Assembly: GCA_963691705.1 (NCBI GenBank)
Contig: OY829539.1
Location: 21,622,407 to 21,686,406 of the forward strand
DNA length: 64,000 nt
Reading direction: 5' to 3'
DNA from: Viola odorata
Taxonomy: Eukaryota > Streptophyta > Magnoliopsida > Malpighiales > Violaceae
Shown: positions 9,312-19,860 of the stretch, one piece after another
Layout of the letters: every line of letters begins with the position of its first letter
Numbering within the stretch: the stretch's first letter is position 1
Translations under genes and position numbers: made by a program
Notes under the pieces: model-generated
Told to the model about the DNA's origin: nothing
The model's database searches: none
What the model saw: only the letters and a program-made list of their open reading frames with translations

Positions 9312-10503
9312 TGATGTGATCCTGCCTAGGGTTAGTAAGCCGGATAACATATGGAGCTTAAGGAGGATCTAGCCAAGCGAATCATCTAACGAACACCATG
9401 TCCACACGAAAGAAAAGACACAAAATATGTATATTTAGCGGAGAAATTACACAAAGAGCGATGGGAAGGTGGGAGTTACCGGGAATTAGAAGATGGATGG
9501 AAGGGACGGAGATGAGCACACACGAAGTAGCGACAATCACACGAACGATTGCTTGATCAAGATATAATCCGAGGGCTAAGTTGGGACTCGTTTCTATGGA
9601 TGATCAACCAAATAAACATATATTTCATTCACATAAATCGTCAATACGATTACAAGCTTTGATTTCCCGGAGAGAGATCGGGAGGAGTAATCTCAAACTC
9701 AAGCGATCCCTCTCAAGGAATTAAAGTGATGAGCTCATGGCTTAGTTGACAAGAGAAAGGAGTAATCTCACTTTACAAACATCAACCAAATGTCTAAGCT
9801 CGCTAGGAAAATGATACAAAAGAGTTACATATAGTTGGTATGCAAATTGGGCTTGAAAAGCCTAAAATTCGTACCCAAAACAGAGGCTGGCGTGATTCAC
9901 GTTAAGAGTCTAACGTGATCACGTTAGCCAAATTCCCTTAACATGATTCACGTTAACACCTTAACGTGATTCATGCCCGGATGCCCAAAATTCCGAATCC
10001 ACTCCAGTGGCTAGCGTGATTCACGTCAAGGGCGAGGCGTGATCACGCTAGCATTTTCCTCCCTACGCGCCAGAATGTCGAGTAGCATAACTTTTGATCC
10101 ACCCGCCCGATTGACCTGAAACTTGTCCCAAATGAAAGCTAACATCTTGAAGTTTCCATCAAGCTTTGGTTCTCGTAAATCAGAGGCCATTTGCTTGTCC
10201 ATATTCTGGTGGCGAATAGGTGACGCAATTCTGACTTGCATAGATGGAGCTTTTGTTGTCAAGGCCTTGGGTTGGGTGAGCGTGGCCTGGTGACTTGCTT
10301 GGGTTAGATGCGCCTCTACTTCATGGCTTTCTCGGCCATCTTGGGAGTTCCGCGTGTCTAGGCCTAGGGATTGCGAATATTTAGCACTCGATCCTCGACC
10401 TTGGGCATGATTTACGCGCATTTGCAAGGCTCGGCTGCCCGTGACCGATCCTCTTGGCAATGTGTCAAGTTGTTCTAATTCTAAGGGGTCCGTGATCACA
10501 TCA
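9312..10503 (-). repeat. 5' LTR of element 2
   Basis: This 1,192-bp partner of 3,977-5,168 has the same ends, and is followed by TSD copy TCGGG at 10,504-10,508. An LTR-encoded open frame homologous to the 3' end of the 794-aa ORF runs through it (10,026-10,503). Confidence 0.92.
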
Positions 10504-10508
10504 TCGGG

Positions 10509-11853
10509 AGAGTAGCATCGATACCCCTTCTGAAGTCTAGCATACCCCAAGAAGACACTTTAAAGCCTTAGGATCCAACTTTGTGATGTGAGGACGAACA
10601 TCACGAACATAGCAGGTGCTACCAAAAATCTTAGGCTCAATGGGGAATAATGGTTGACCAGGAGTAAGTACAGTAATTGGAATACCATCATCAAGAACTG
10701 CAGAAGGCATATGATTAATCAAGAAGCAAGCTGTAGAAACAGCGTCAACCCAAAATTGCTTAGGAACCTTGTTCTGTAATAATAGAGCACGAGCAGTCTC
10801 TAAGAGGTGTCTATTCTTCCTTTCAGCCACACCGTTTTGAGCTGGTGTGTCAACACAAGAAGATTGATGCAAGATACCATGCTGAGTCATATACCGATGA
10901 AAAGATTTAGACATATATTCCTTAGCATTATCACTTCGCAGTATACGAACAGACACATCAAACTGAGTTTTTATTTCAGTACAAAATGCACAAAAATGAG
11001 AAAATACCTCAGAATGACTTTTCATGAAATATATCCAAGTCATTCTAGAGTAATCATCCACAAAGGTGATAAAGTATCTAAAACCTGGTTTGGAAGTCAC
11101 AGAACATGGACCCCACACATCCGAATGAACTAATGCAAAAGGAGAATCCGCACATTTACTGGTACGAGGGCCCAAAGAGGTGCGATGATGTTTAGCAAAG
11201 TGACAAGACTCGCAATCCAGAGAAGTAGCAGACTTGAATTGTGGACACAATTTCCTCAGATATTGTAGACACGGATGTCCCAAACGACAATGAGTTTCAA
11301 ACAAGGAAGTACTGCTGAGACAAGTTATTGGCTTTGGTACCCATGGATCAAGAACATAAAGACCACCAAACACATGCCCTCTACTAAGTATCTGCTTCGT
11401 CACTAGATCTTGAATAAGACAATGATCAGGGAAAAAGGAGATGAAGCAATTGAGGTCTTTCGTTAGCTTACTTACTGACATCAGGTTAAAAGCCAATTCA
11501 GGTAGACTAAATACAGATGACATAGTAATAGCAGTAGTTGGTTTAGCTGTACCAGAACCCTCAACATTACAGGCGGTGCCATCAGCAAGAGTGACAGGAG
11601 AAGATGTTGTGAGCTTCTTAAAGCTTGTCAATAGATTAGGATTACCTGTCATGTGCTCATTAGTACCAGAGTCGATTGTCCATTTGTTAGAAGAGGAAAC
11701 AAGACAGGTTTTACCTGACTCAACTAATCCAGTACTTGAGTTTGCTTTCACCCATTCTAAATACTGAGAGAACTTAGCATACTCATCTACAGAGATGGTT
11801 ACAACCTTTCTAGAGAAGGAATTAGGTAACCCGACAAAATTAATAGAGTTCAT
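10509..11853 (-). pseudogene. Ty1/copia protease and integrase of the host copia element
   Basis: The 438-codon frame starts at the ATG at 11,851-11,853. It encodes, in order, a protease active site (WTIDSGTNEHMTG, about residues 58-70), GAG-pre-integrase with the zinc-binding residues (HCRLGHP...CESCHFAKHH), and the integrase core (HSDVWGP, FVDDYSR, LRSDNAKEY, ETPAQNGVAER-like DTPAQNGVAERKNR). The frame is lost by an apparent 1-base deletion near 10,553-10,558. The true continuation (LQKGYRCYSP) then runs to the TSD at 10,508 and resumes at 3,971. It resembles Ale/Retrofit-type copia elements, which have short LTRs. No gag domain precedes it. Confidence 0.9.
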
Positions 11854-11881
11854 CTTGAGAAGGAATTAGGTAACCTGACAA
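11813..11881. repeat. 25-bp direct repeat flanking the copia ORF start
   Basis: GAGAAGGAATTAGGTAAC-type repeats at 11,813-11,837 and 11,857-11,881 differ at one base. The copia ATG (11,851-11,853, minus) lies between them. The arrangement suggests a filler or recombination duplication at the joint between the foreign leader and pol. Confidence 0.75.
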
Positions 11882-12553
11882 TTCCAGCAATGAATACGGA
11901 GCAAATACGGATTGACTACACACAAGTCAGCCAACCAAGCAGACAGACCCCAACGAGTCCAGCAAATTTGAAGCAAAAAAGTACCCGTAAACAGTACTCA
12001 AACCAAGCAAATACGCAGCAATAGATTCAGATTACAAAACCGAGCAAGATACAATAGCAATACAAAGCGGGCAAAGGTACGAGCATCAAACCAGTCAACC
12101 CAAGCAGTAAACCACAACAAACCAACCAACCCGAGCAGCAAACCAGCCGACCCAGCAGCAAACCACAGTGAACCAGCCCACCCAAGCAGCAAACCAGTCA
12201 ACCCAACAGAGAACCGACCCGTGAATGACAGATTCTTAATTTAGCAAAACCAAGCATCAAACATCGCCAAAATTGAAAACCAAGTACGGGTACCTGCCGA
12301 TCTCGACGAGGCGAGCAAAAACCCTATCGCGGATGCCGGAAAGGACGTCGGACGCTCCCTCACTCGCCGGCGAGTGGGCTTGGCCGGAAAACGCTTCGGC
12401 TGCGACTAGCGGTGCGTGGCAGCTTCGATTCCACCTGTCGCCGACTCGTCTCGGCCGTGCGCTCCTTCCTATGTGGGCGGTGAGAGTAGCAGATGGCCGG
12501 AAATCAATTCCGATGAGAGGACAACAAAACAGCTGAGGGAGCTTCGTTTTAAT
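11854..12553 (-). other. Leader of the copia element where gag is expected: GC-rich segment plus T-rich intron-like segment
   Basis: No gag-like protein is seen. On the minus strand, 12,540-12,297 is GC-rich and open for about 90 codons. It is followed by a CAG/GTACCC donor-like junction (about 12,290), a T-rich 0.4-kb stretch with repeated 'ggtttgctgct' motifs (11,990-12,210), and a TTGTCAG/GTTACC acceptor-like junction (about 11,875). Composition and layout resemble a captured host exon and intron replacing gag. This is inference; the host gene is not identified. Confidence 0.45.
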
Positions 12554-12565
12554 GCTCCGCTACCA
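12554..12565 (-). promoter_or_regulatory. Primer-binding site of the copia element
   Basis: The minus strand reads TGGTAGCGGAGC, directly adjoining the CA end of the 128-bp LTR. Confidence 0.85.
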
Positions 12566-12693
12566 TGTTATTTGAGTAAAATACTCTCTCTTTCTATTTA
12601 CTCAATACATATTACAATATATACCTAATACAATATAACATATATACATACGTATACTAATACACATACTAATACTAATACGTATATCTAACA
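12566..12693 (-). repeat. 5' LTR of the copia element (128 bp)
   Basis: The plus strand runs TGTTATTTGAG to ATCTAACA (TGTTA..TAACA ends). It is rich in 'atacgtat' and 'actaatac' repeats, typical of short Ale/Hopscotch-like copia LTRs. The matching 3' LTR is left of the window. The expected right TSD is 12,694-12,698. Confidence 0.8.
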
Positions 12694-13965
12694 CGTTTGA
12701 TAAAGCAATGATAGGCTTTTCCTCTTTTATTTCATAAAGGGTTTCTTTGCAACTCTATTGGTAATAACATATGTGCATCCCTTTTCTAAGGTATCCTTGA
12801 GCTTTACTTGAAAATTATTGCTTGAACTTTTGTTCCCTAATATAATACATATAATTTAATATTATAAATAATATTAAATATTCAGTAAAGAAAAAAATAA
12901 TTATTAATATAATGCTTTAATTTATACCTCACGATCTACTAAGATTACTCCTAATTTTTCTGAGGTACCTATTTTATCCTTGTAGTTTTCGACTTGACCC
13001 TTTCGGATGACCAAAAGTTCTAGACGAAATTCAGTTTGTTGATCTTCAAGGTCTCTTATATATGTGCATGTTTTTTCTTCTTAGGATACTTGCATCTTTT
13101 CGCTCGTTCTTGTCATCTAAAGAGAAAAGAATTTGTTTTCAAAATCCAAAAAAAAATGAAATTACTAAAGCAAGAGAATTTTGATTCAAATCGAAATAAA
13201 ATTTAACATGTAAATTAAGAATAGGAAGAATTTTTTTATTCAATATTTTCCATGCAATGAGTCAATACTCAAATCTCTATTCAAAGAGGTTGTGGAATTG
13301 CATGAAACACAAGATAAGCGTAAATTAAAATTAATTCATCCACAACATTAATTAAAGGAAAAAAGAGATTGTTCCTGACCTGCAAAACAATGGTTAGTAA
13401 CAATGAATAAATAAACAATACAAATAATTAATAAAAAATATAAAATACAAATAAATAAAGTCTTTGATGGGCCCAGCCTAACCCAAAATGGGCCGGCTCA
13501 ACCAAACTGGCCCAAGCCAGTCTAAATTCTAAATCCTACTGCCACTCTTTTTGATGGGCCGACTCAACAAAGCCGACACAAACTACAAACCCATCAGACC
13601 CAACAGCAGTCCAAACTTCATCTTCTTCCTCCTACCGTCGGCGCCGGCACCTGCCACACAGGTGACCATAACAACCAACCCGACAGACGCCGAAATAACC
13701 ACAAAACAGACCCGAAAACACAACCACACTCCACGAAAAACAACCACAAAAATCCAGCCAAAAACAACAAAAATATGTGACTAAACAAACGCCACAAAAT
13801 CCGTAACCAAACTTCTTACATTATACGTTTATATATACGTACACATGTGTAGGATTTTAATTGTTGTATTATACTTATAGTCTTACTTCTAATAGAGTTC
13901 CTAAATTCTTAATACTATCAATAAGAAGTATTATACTATTGAGTGAATTAGACATTCACTATCAA
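12694..13965. other. Gene-free AT-rich stretch with a probable Tat/Ogre-like LTR relic
   Basis: No coding region is recognised. From about 13,375 to 13,800 the order of motifs ('cctgcaaaacaatggttagtaac', 'gatgggccgactcaac', then a CGGCGCCGGC-containing GC-rich patch) parallels the middle of the 31,061-33,518 LTR ('cctgcagatcaaagattagtgg', 'gatgggccaacctaac', GACGCCGGCGGC). I read it as an old minus-oriented LTR fragment of that group. The rest (12,694-13,374) shows nothing definite. Confidence 0.4.
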
Positions 13966-16900
13966 TGTCAAATATAAATTAATTAATTCATATTTCTAAT
14001 AAATTTTTACCATAAGTATGTTTTTTCAAAATAAATAAAAAAAACACAATATATTATTAAGATATCAATATTTAGTGTGATCGCAACACAAAAAACTTTT
14101 TTTTTCCAAATTGTGAAATTTTTTCATGTTTAATTAAATAAATACTGTAAGAATGCAAAATTCAAAATATTAATAGAAAAATTAACATCAAAAGCACAAA
14201 AAACCAATTATAAAAAAACAATACATCAATTTTAATTACAGAGTTAGTGAATGTTTGAGAAAATGAAAAGTATTTGTATAGATGAATGTCAAAATTGTCA
14301 TTCGTCTATTTTATTCGCGAAGAAAATTGTCAAGAATAGTTTCATAGGAAGATAATTTCGGTATTTAACATATTTTGGTTCGTCAATAAATTATCTTTCT
14401 CTTTTGTATTTTAGCATTTCAATTATTAAATTATTTAAATTATTTTTTTGTTAATTATAATTTAATATTATGATGTGAATATTTTATAATAGAAAATCAC
14501 CTTCTTTCATTTTTCATACTATCAAAAAAATATTTAATATAAATTTAAAGTCTAAAGAATTAATTTAATATACACTCAATATTCATAACTTTAATATTAA
14601 CTCATTTTGTTTAAAACAATGTAATTTATTTTTGCTAGCTTTGTATCGTAATCTTTATTAAGATTAAGATACTTGAATAATTCTGATTGACGTCTATTTC
14701 CATGGATTTTTACCATCTTAAACCACCTTATTTATGGTGAAAATGGTGCCTTTCACGACATCTTCCTTCTTCCAACTTCTGGTTGTAAACACTTTGCACT
14801 GTGATATTCAATTTTAATATCACAGATATAATTTAGTTTTATGTTCATCAATTATTTCTTTATCTTCTTAATTGTTATGTCTAGTAGTTAAACACCTAAT
14901 TCTTGGTAAGGGTTGAGTGAGTGCGCTTGTGAATCGTGAGGCCGATCTGTTCTTATTATCCTCTCGATTGTAATTGATTCAAGTTCTGTTTTAACAAACC
15001 GGTTCCCGTCTAGGCTAAGACTTGATCAATCTTAGGCAAGACGACGAATTTGCAGCCAGTCACAAAGGGGACGAACGAAACCGGAGTGACACATGTAGGC
15101 AGCTAGCTTCGCGGAGGTTAGTGGACTTGGATTGATATAGGCCTAACCAGACTGACAATCTAGGGCTCCGAGTTGGGAGTAGCTTGGCCTAGACTCTATC
15201 TTTCCCTATGTCATTGAGAAAACGCATGTGCCTCAAGCCAGCAGCCAATTGGATAAACCTTTTAACCAGCAAGGTGTCCACTGACCAGGATCACTAGGAA
15301 AGGGGGTTCCCTCCAAGTGATTTCAAGAGTAGGAAAGTAGGATTGGAAAGGGGTTCCTCCCAATCTATAGCAGTGTTATGAGAGAGGGGGAGAAAATCTA
15401 AGGTCGATGATCGATTAAACAAGGAATGCGCTCACAAATTCGCCCTTACCAGGAGTTTACCCCACATCAGTTCACCACCAATCTCAGTCTTCAATCTTAG
15501 CTAAGATTCCTTTTTCCCTAAGATTGCTCTTTTATTTAACTTTGCTTGTTCCTTTTTATTGCTTGTTTATTTTAATTGCAGAAACAAAACCCCTCAACTC
15601 TAGTGATGAGGAAGTCAAGTTAAAACTACAAACTCCCAACAAGATCTCTGTGGACGAACCTCTTACCACGATCTACAAGTTCCTTGTGGACAGTGTTAAG
15701 TTGTATCCCTTTTTATATCTTTTTATACAACTAAATTTGATACCCTCGACACGCAATCAAATTCTTATCTCAATTATTTATCAATTCTTAATTAATTAAT
15801 ATTAATTTAAGAATAATTTATTTAATAATATTAATTAATATTCTTAAATAAATTAAAAATTAATTAAATAAAAATTCAAAGAAAATTCAAGAATTAAATT
15901 AAATATATTGTCAAATACAAATTAATTAATTCATATTGTTCAATTACTCCCAAGTTTTATATCAGCATGAAATCATAAAAACTAATAAAATTTTACCATA
16001 ATTTTTTTGTCAAAATAAATAAAAAACCCAATATGGTATTAAGATGTCAGGATTTAGTGTGACTGTAAAACAAAGAATATTTTTTTCCAAATAGTGAAAT
16101 TTTTTCATGCTTAATTAAATAAATACTATCAGAAAGAAAAATTCAAAATATTAATAGGAAAAATTAACATCAAACACACAAAAAGCCAATTATAAAAAAT
16201 AATACATAAATTTTAATTATAGAGTCAGCGAATGTTTGAGAAAATGAAAATTATTTGTGTAGACTACTGTTAAAATTGTCATTCGTCTATTTTACTCACA
16301 AAGAAAATTGTCAAGAATAATTTCATAGGAAGATAATTTCGGTATTTAACATATTTTGGTTATTCAATAAATTATCTTTCTCTTTTGTATTTTAGCATTT
16401 CAATTATTAAATTATTTAAATATTATTTTGTTAATTATAATTTAATATTATGATGGGAATATTTCATGATAGAAAATCACCTTCTTTCATTTTTCATGCT
16501 ATCAAAAAAATATTTAATATAAATTTAAAGTCTAAAAAATTAATTTAATATACACTCAATAGTCATAACTTTAATATTAAATTATTTTGTTTAAAAAAAT
16601 ATAGTTTATACATATATAATTTATTTTTTCTAACTTTCTATCATAATATTTATTAAGATTAAGATACTTAAATAATTCTTAGTTCAATTCTGTATCAATT
16701 CTTAATTAATTAATATTAATTTAAGAATATTACTTAATATTCTTAAATAAATTAACAATGAATTAAATAAAAATTCAAAGAAAATTCAAGAATTAAATTA
16801 AATATATTGTCAAATATAAATTAATTAATTCATATTGTTGAATTACTCCTAAGTTTTTATATGAGCATGAAACAATAAAAACTAATAACATTTTATCATA

Positions 16901-17104
16901 AATATGTTTTTTTCAAAATAAATAAAAACCCAATGTGGTATTAAGATGTCAATATTCAGTGTCACCGCAACACAAAAAATATTTTCTTCCAAATTGTGAA
17001 AATTTTGCATGTTTAATTACATAAATACTATGAGAATGCGAAATTCAAAATATTAGTAGGAAAAATTAACATTAAATGCACAAAAAGCCAATTATAAAAA
17101 ATAA
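13966..17104. repeat. AT-rich tandem repeat, ~914-bp period, three partial or complete copies
   Basis: Copy A is 13,966-14,683 (left-truncated), copy B 15,760-16,673, and copy C 16,674-17,104 (right-truncated). Shared landmarks in order are: tcaattcttaattaattaat; gtcaaatataaattaattaattc; ataaataaaaacccaatatggtattaagatgtca; aattgtgaaattttttcatg; a block ending 'aagattaagatacttgaataattc'. Copies A and B are separated only by a solo LTR whose TSD (AATTC) falls exactly at the repeat junction, so the repeat predates that insertion. No ORF of note. Confidence 0.85.
14684..15759 (+). mobile_element. Solo LTR of an Athila-like gypsy element
   Basis: This 1,076-bp sequence runs TGATTG to CAATCA, flanked by AATTC on both sides (14,679-14,683 and 15,760-15,764). 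Its right part matches the LTR before the Athila element at 57,480: 'aaacacctaattcttggtaagg', 'ttaaccagcaaggtgtcc', 'ctatagcagt', 'gacgaggaagtcaa', 'tctgtggacgaacctcttacca' and 'gacagtgttaagttgta' all have counterparts there in the same order. There is no internal sequence, so it is a product of LTR-LTR recombination. Confidence 0.88.
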
Positions 17105-19860
17105 ATTGTGAAAAATTTATGTATATTTATTTAGTTCGATCCATATAATATTCAGGATCAGCTATAACGTTTTCTACTTCAGGAATAACAGCTAAAGTAA
17201 TGTTTAATTCTGCAGCTCTGTCCCGAATGTGCATGAACAACTATCTCTTCTTTTAACATTTGGCACCATCAAATCATTGGTCACTTTTCTTTTGTTTGTA
17301 GACATATCTTTCTACAATTGAAATAAATTTAAAACTTGAATTTGTAAAAAAATGGTAATTTAAGTCATTTATTAAATAATGTATGAAATTGTATAAATAT
17401 ACATATATGGATCGAACTAAATAAATACAACATGGATCTATTGTGTCAAGATCTAAAATATTATTCAATTTGAAATGAATAATATTGAGTTAAAAAATAA
17501 TTTACTGGACTTATTTTTAAGATTAATACAGCTCTTAATAAAGCAATGTGCAGCCTACAAATAGAATCATCAATTTGCCTGATTTTGTCAACTAATTAGT
17601 AAAAATAAATAAAAAATTAGATGGTATAATTGAGAAATTTGAATCATTATCGACAATCATAAATACATACGCATATGGATCGAACTAAATAAATACACAC
17701 ATAAATAGGACTCAAACTAATTAAATATAGGATTCATATAATAAATATATTTTTTAGATACTCCAGGAAGGAATGATGTTGTTTAATAAAGGTCTATGTA
17801 AGGGTGTAAGGGTCTATGTCGGACAATCAATAATGGTGATTCTTTAGGCTTTGAAAATCGACAATCGTCTGCAGTTCGAAGAAAGAGGAGTTTAATAGGT
17901 TATTTTTTAAAACTCAAAACAAAACCACAAAAGTTTAAATTTTAAAAAATAAAAAAAAACTACAAGATGAAGAAAACAAACCCTTACTTATGAACATAAC
18001 AGAGAAGTTCAGAACATTGTATCAAAGTATAAAAAATGAAAATCAAAGGAACAATAGGAGGACTTGTTAAGTCTGAACCTCGCTAGCAGCAACAGCTGTG
18101 TAAGCAACAGAATGCCTCGTGCAGGCGGAGTTGGAGGCGTATGATTCCCTCTTTTTTCTCTTTAGCAATTCAAGAATTAAACCGTAAGAAGTGTAGTAGT
18201 TATATGGGTTAATGATCCTTGAAATTTAAGGTTTTATGCATAAAAATATTGTCAGAAACAACAGGATTAATTAGTGATCAAATTAAGAACTTGTTAAATT
18301 AATTAATTTAACCATGCCAGTTAATTTAATTATTACCAATGGTGGGTAAAAGCTGTAGCAAAACTGTTGGAATTGGAGCGCTTGGCAGCTTTGAGTGCCA
18401 ATACTCCTCACGTGCTAACACTTGCTGCAAAAATAGTCTACAACACAACACAAAAATTGAATATAAATATATGAAAAGAAGATAAAACACAAATTGAATG
18501 TAATTAATTGGTTTGTGACTGGATGCAAAATTTGAAATTTACCATTCGTTGAGACTAACCTTTTGAAGGTGAAGAAGAAGAGTGATGATGATGATGAAGC
18601 AGTTGCACACAGGTAGGTTAATTAATTTAATAACTTAATTAATTAAAATTAAATTTGCATCCAGTGTAAATCAACCTAATCAAACACATTTTTTAAAATT
18701 AATTTAATAATTTAATTAATTAAAATATATTTACTAAATTATTGTTTAAAAGTCTATTACACCCTTAATTTTTTTAATAATTTAAGGATATAATAGTAAT
18801 TTAAAGAAATAAGGCCCTTCGTGCTTTTTATATAGTATAGATATAATATAGTGTTCTGAATCTTTTATCGAGCCTGACTAATCTACACCCCATCGAAAAA
18901 GAAGAAGAATTGCGACATAGCTATGTGCAATTTGTCTCATTAGAATAAATGTCTAACTATAGCTCGGACTCGTGGGACTAAATGAGAAAATGTTATTCCT
19001 CGTATTTCCCTTGTATATATTTTATATACAAGTACAAGATGACCTTTAATATGATCCTAACCTTTATATATAAAACTTTACCTTATTATATATTTTCTTT
19101 CGATAAGATATATATATTCAGGTTGTTAGCAATAATAGCATTGTAACAGTTATTTGGCCTTCACTTTTAAATAAGCACACTATAAAAGCATGCTACATCT
19201 TAACTATTCTTTTGATCTATGTTCAAGACATTGTCATTAATAAAAAAAAGAACATATCTTGAGTTGTGATTACGTGTGTTCACGGTTTAGGTACCCGATT
19301 TATTTGTGATTTCAATTCGGGTAGCTAGTTTGATTAATTCGGTTCATATCGTAGATTGCCTAGGCTTAGTGTACGGGGTCTTGTGGCCATAAATAATACG
19401 CATGATGTTGGTGGTACATAATAAATCTCCTAACTGAATTGGAGTTGATGGACCAAATAGGTGAGCCATAAGATTGAGCGCGAAGTATGATGGTGATTCC
19501 ATAATTTATGCGACTTGATGGGGCAAATTGGTAGATTTTACTCACTTCGAGGCCGAACATGAAGTACAATGAATCTTCAAGAGAAACTTGAAGTTGGTGG
19601 GTCTTGTTGAGGACTATGTGGTGAGCTTTACTCAGTTCAAGGTCGAGTATGAATGTACGATGAATCTTCAAGAGCAACTTAAAGTCGGTGGGACGTGTTG
19701 ATGACTATGAAGGACTTCATTCAAGAAGGAGATTATTGGGCTCAGATGGTGAGTTTGGTGGTACATTGTTCGAGGGAAAGATTGTTAGAGGATGTGAACC
19801 AAAGTCTCAGATCAAAAAAATGAGAGAAATAAAAAGTAAATATAAAAGGAGTTGATCATC
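17105..19860. other. AT-rich intergenic stretch with short dispersed repeats
   Basis: No gene is recognised. 'atatggatcgaactaaataaatac' occurs on the plus strand at about 17,405 and 17,672 and inverted at about 17,122-17,146. The inverted copy ends a 35-codon minus frame (17,127-17,234, ending YYMDRTK), possibly a terminal exon remnant. A 70-80-bp imperfect direct repeat ('...gaatcttcaagagaaacttgaagt...') lies at about 19,530-19,605 and 19,620-19,693. A CACGTG lies at about 18,408. The remainder is A/T-rich filler. Confidence 0.5.

Larger units (their letters stand above)
3977..10503 (-). mobile_element. Non-autonomous gypsy-related LTR retrotransposon (element 2), complete
   Basis: LTRs of 1,192 bp each (3,977-5,168 and 9,312-10,503) run TGATGTGATCC to GGTCCGTGATCACATCA. 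Their mismatches number about 18 by eye (roughly 1.5%). The TSD is TCGGG. In minus orientation the primer-binding site is at 9,298-9,309 and the polypurine tract at 5,169-5,182. The order from the 5' LTR is: a 1.2-kb leader with a poly-T/C run, a broken gag-like frame with a CCHC knuckle, an uninterrupted 794-codon ORF, the PPT and the 3' LTR. No protease, RT, RNase H or integrase is present, so movement needed enzymes in trans. LTR similarity and the SRTNP-type tail link it to element 1. Confidence 0.92.

Noticed and set aside
15524..15799. 91-codon ORF spanning the right end of the solo LTR
   Set aside because: Crosses the TSD into AT-rich repeat; no homology other than LTR sequence.
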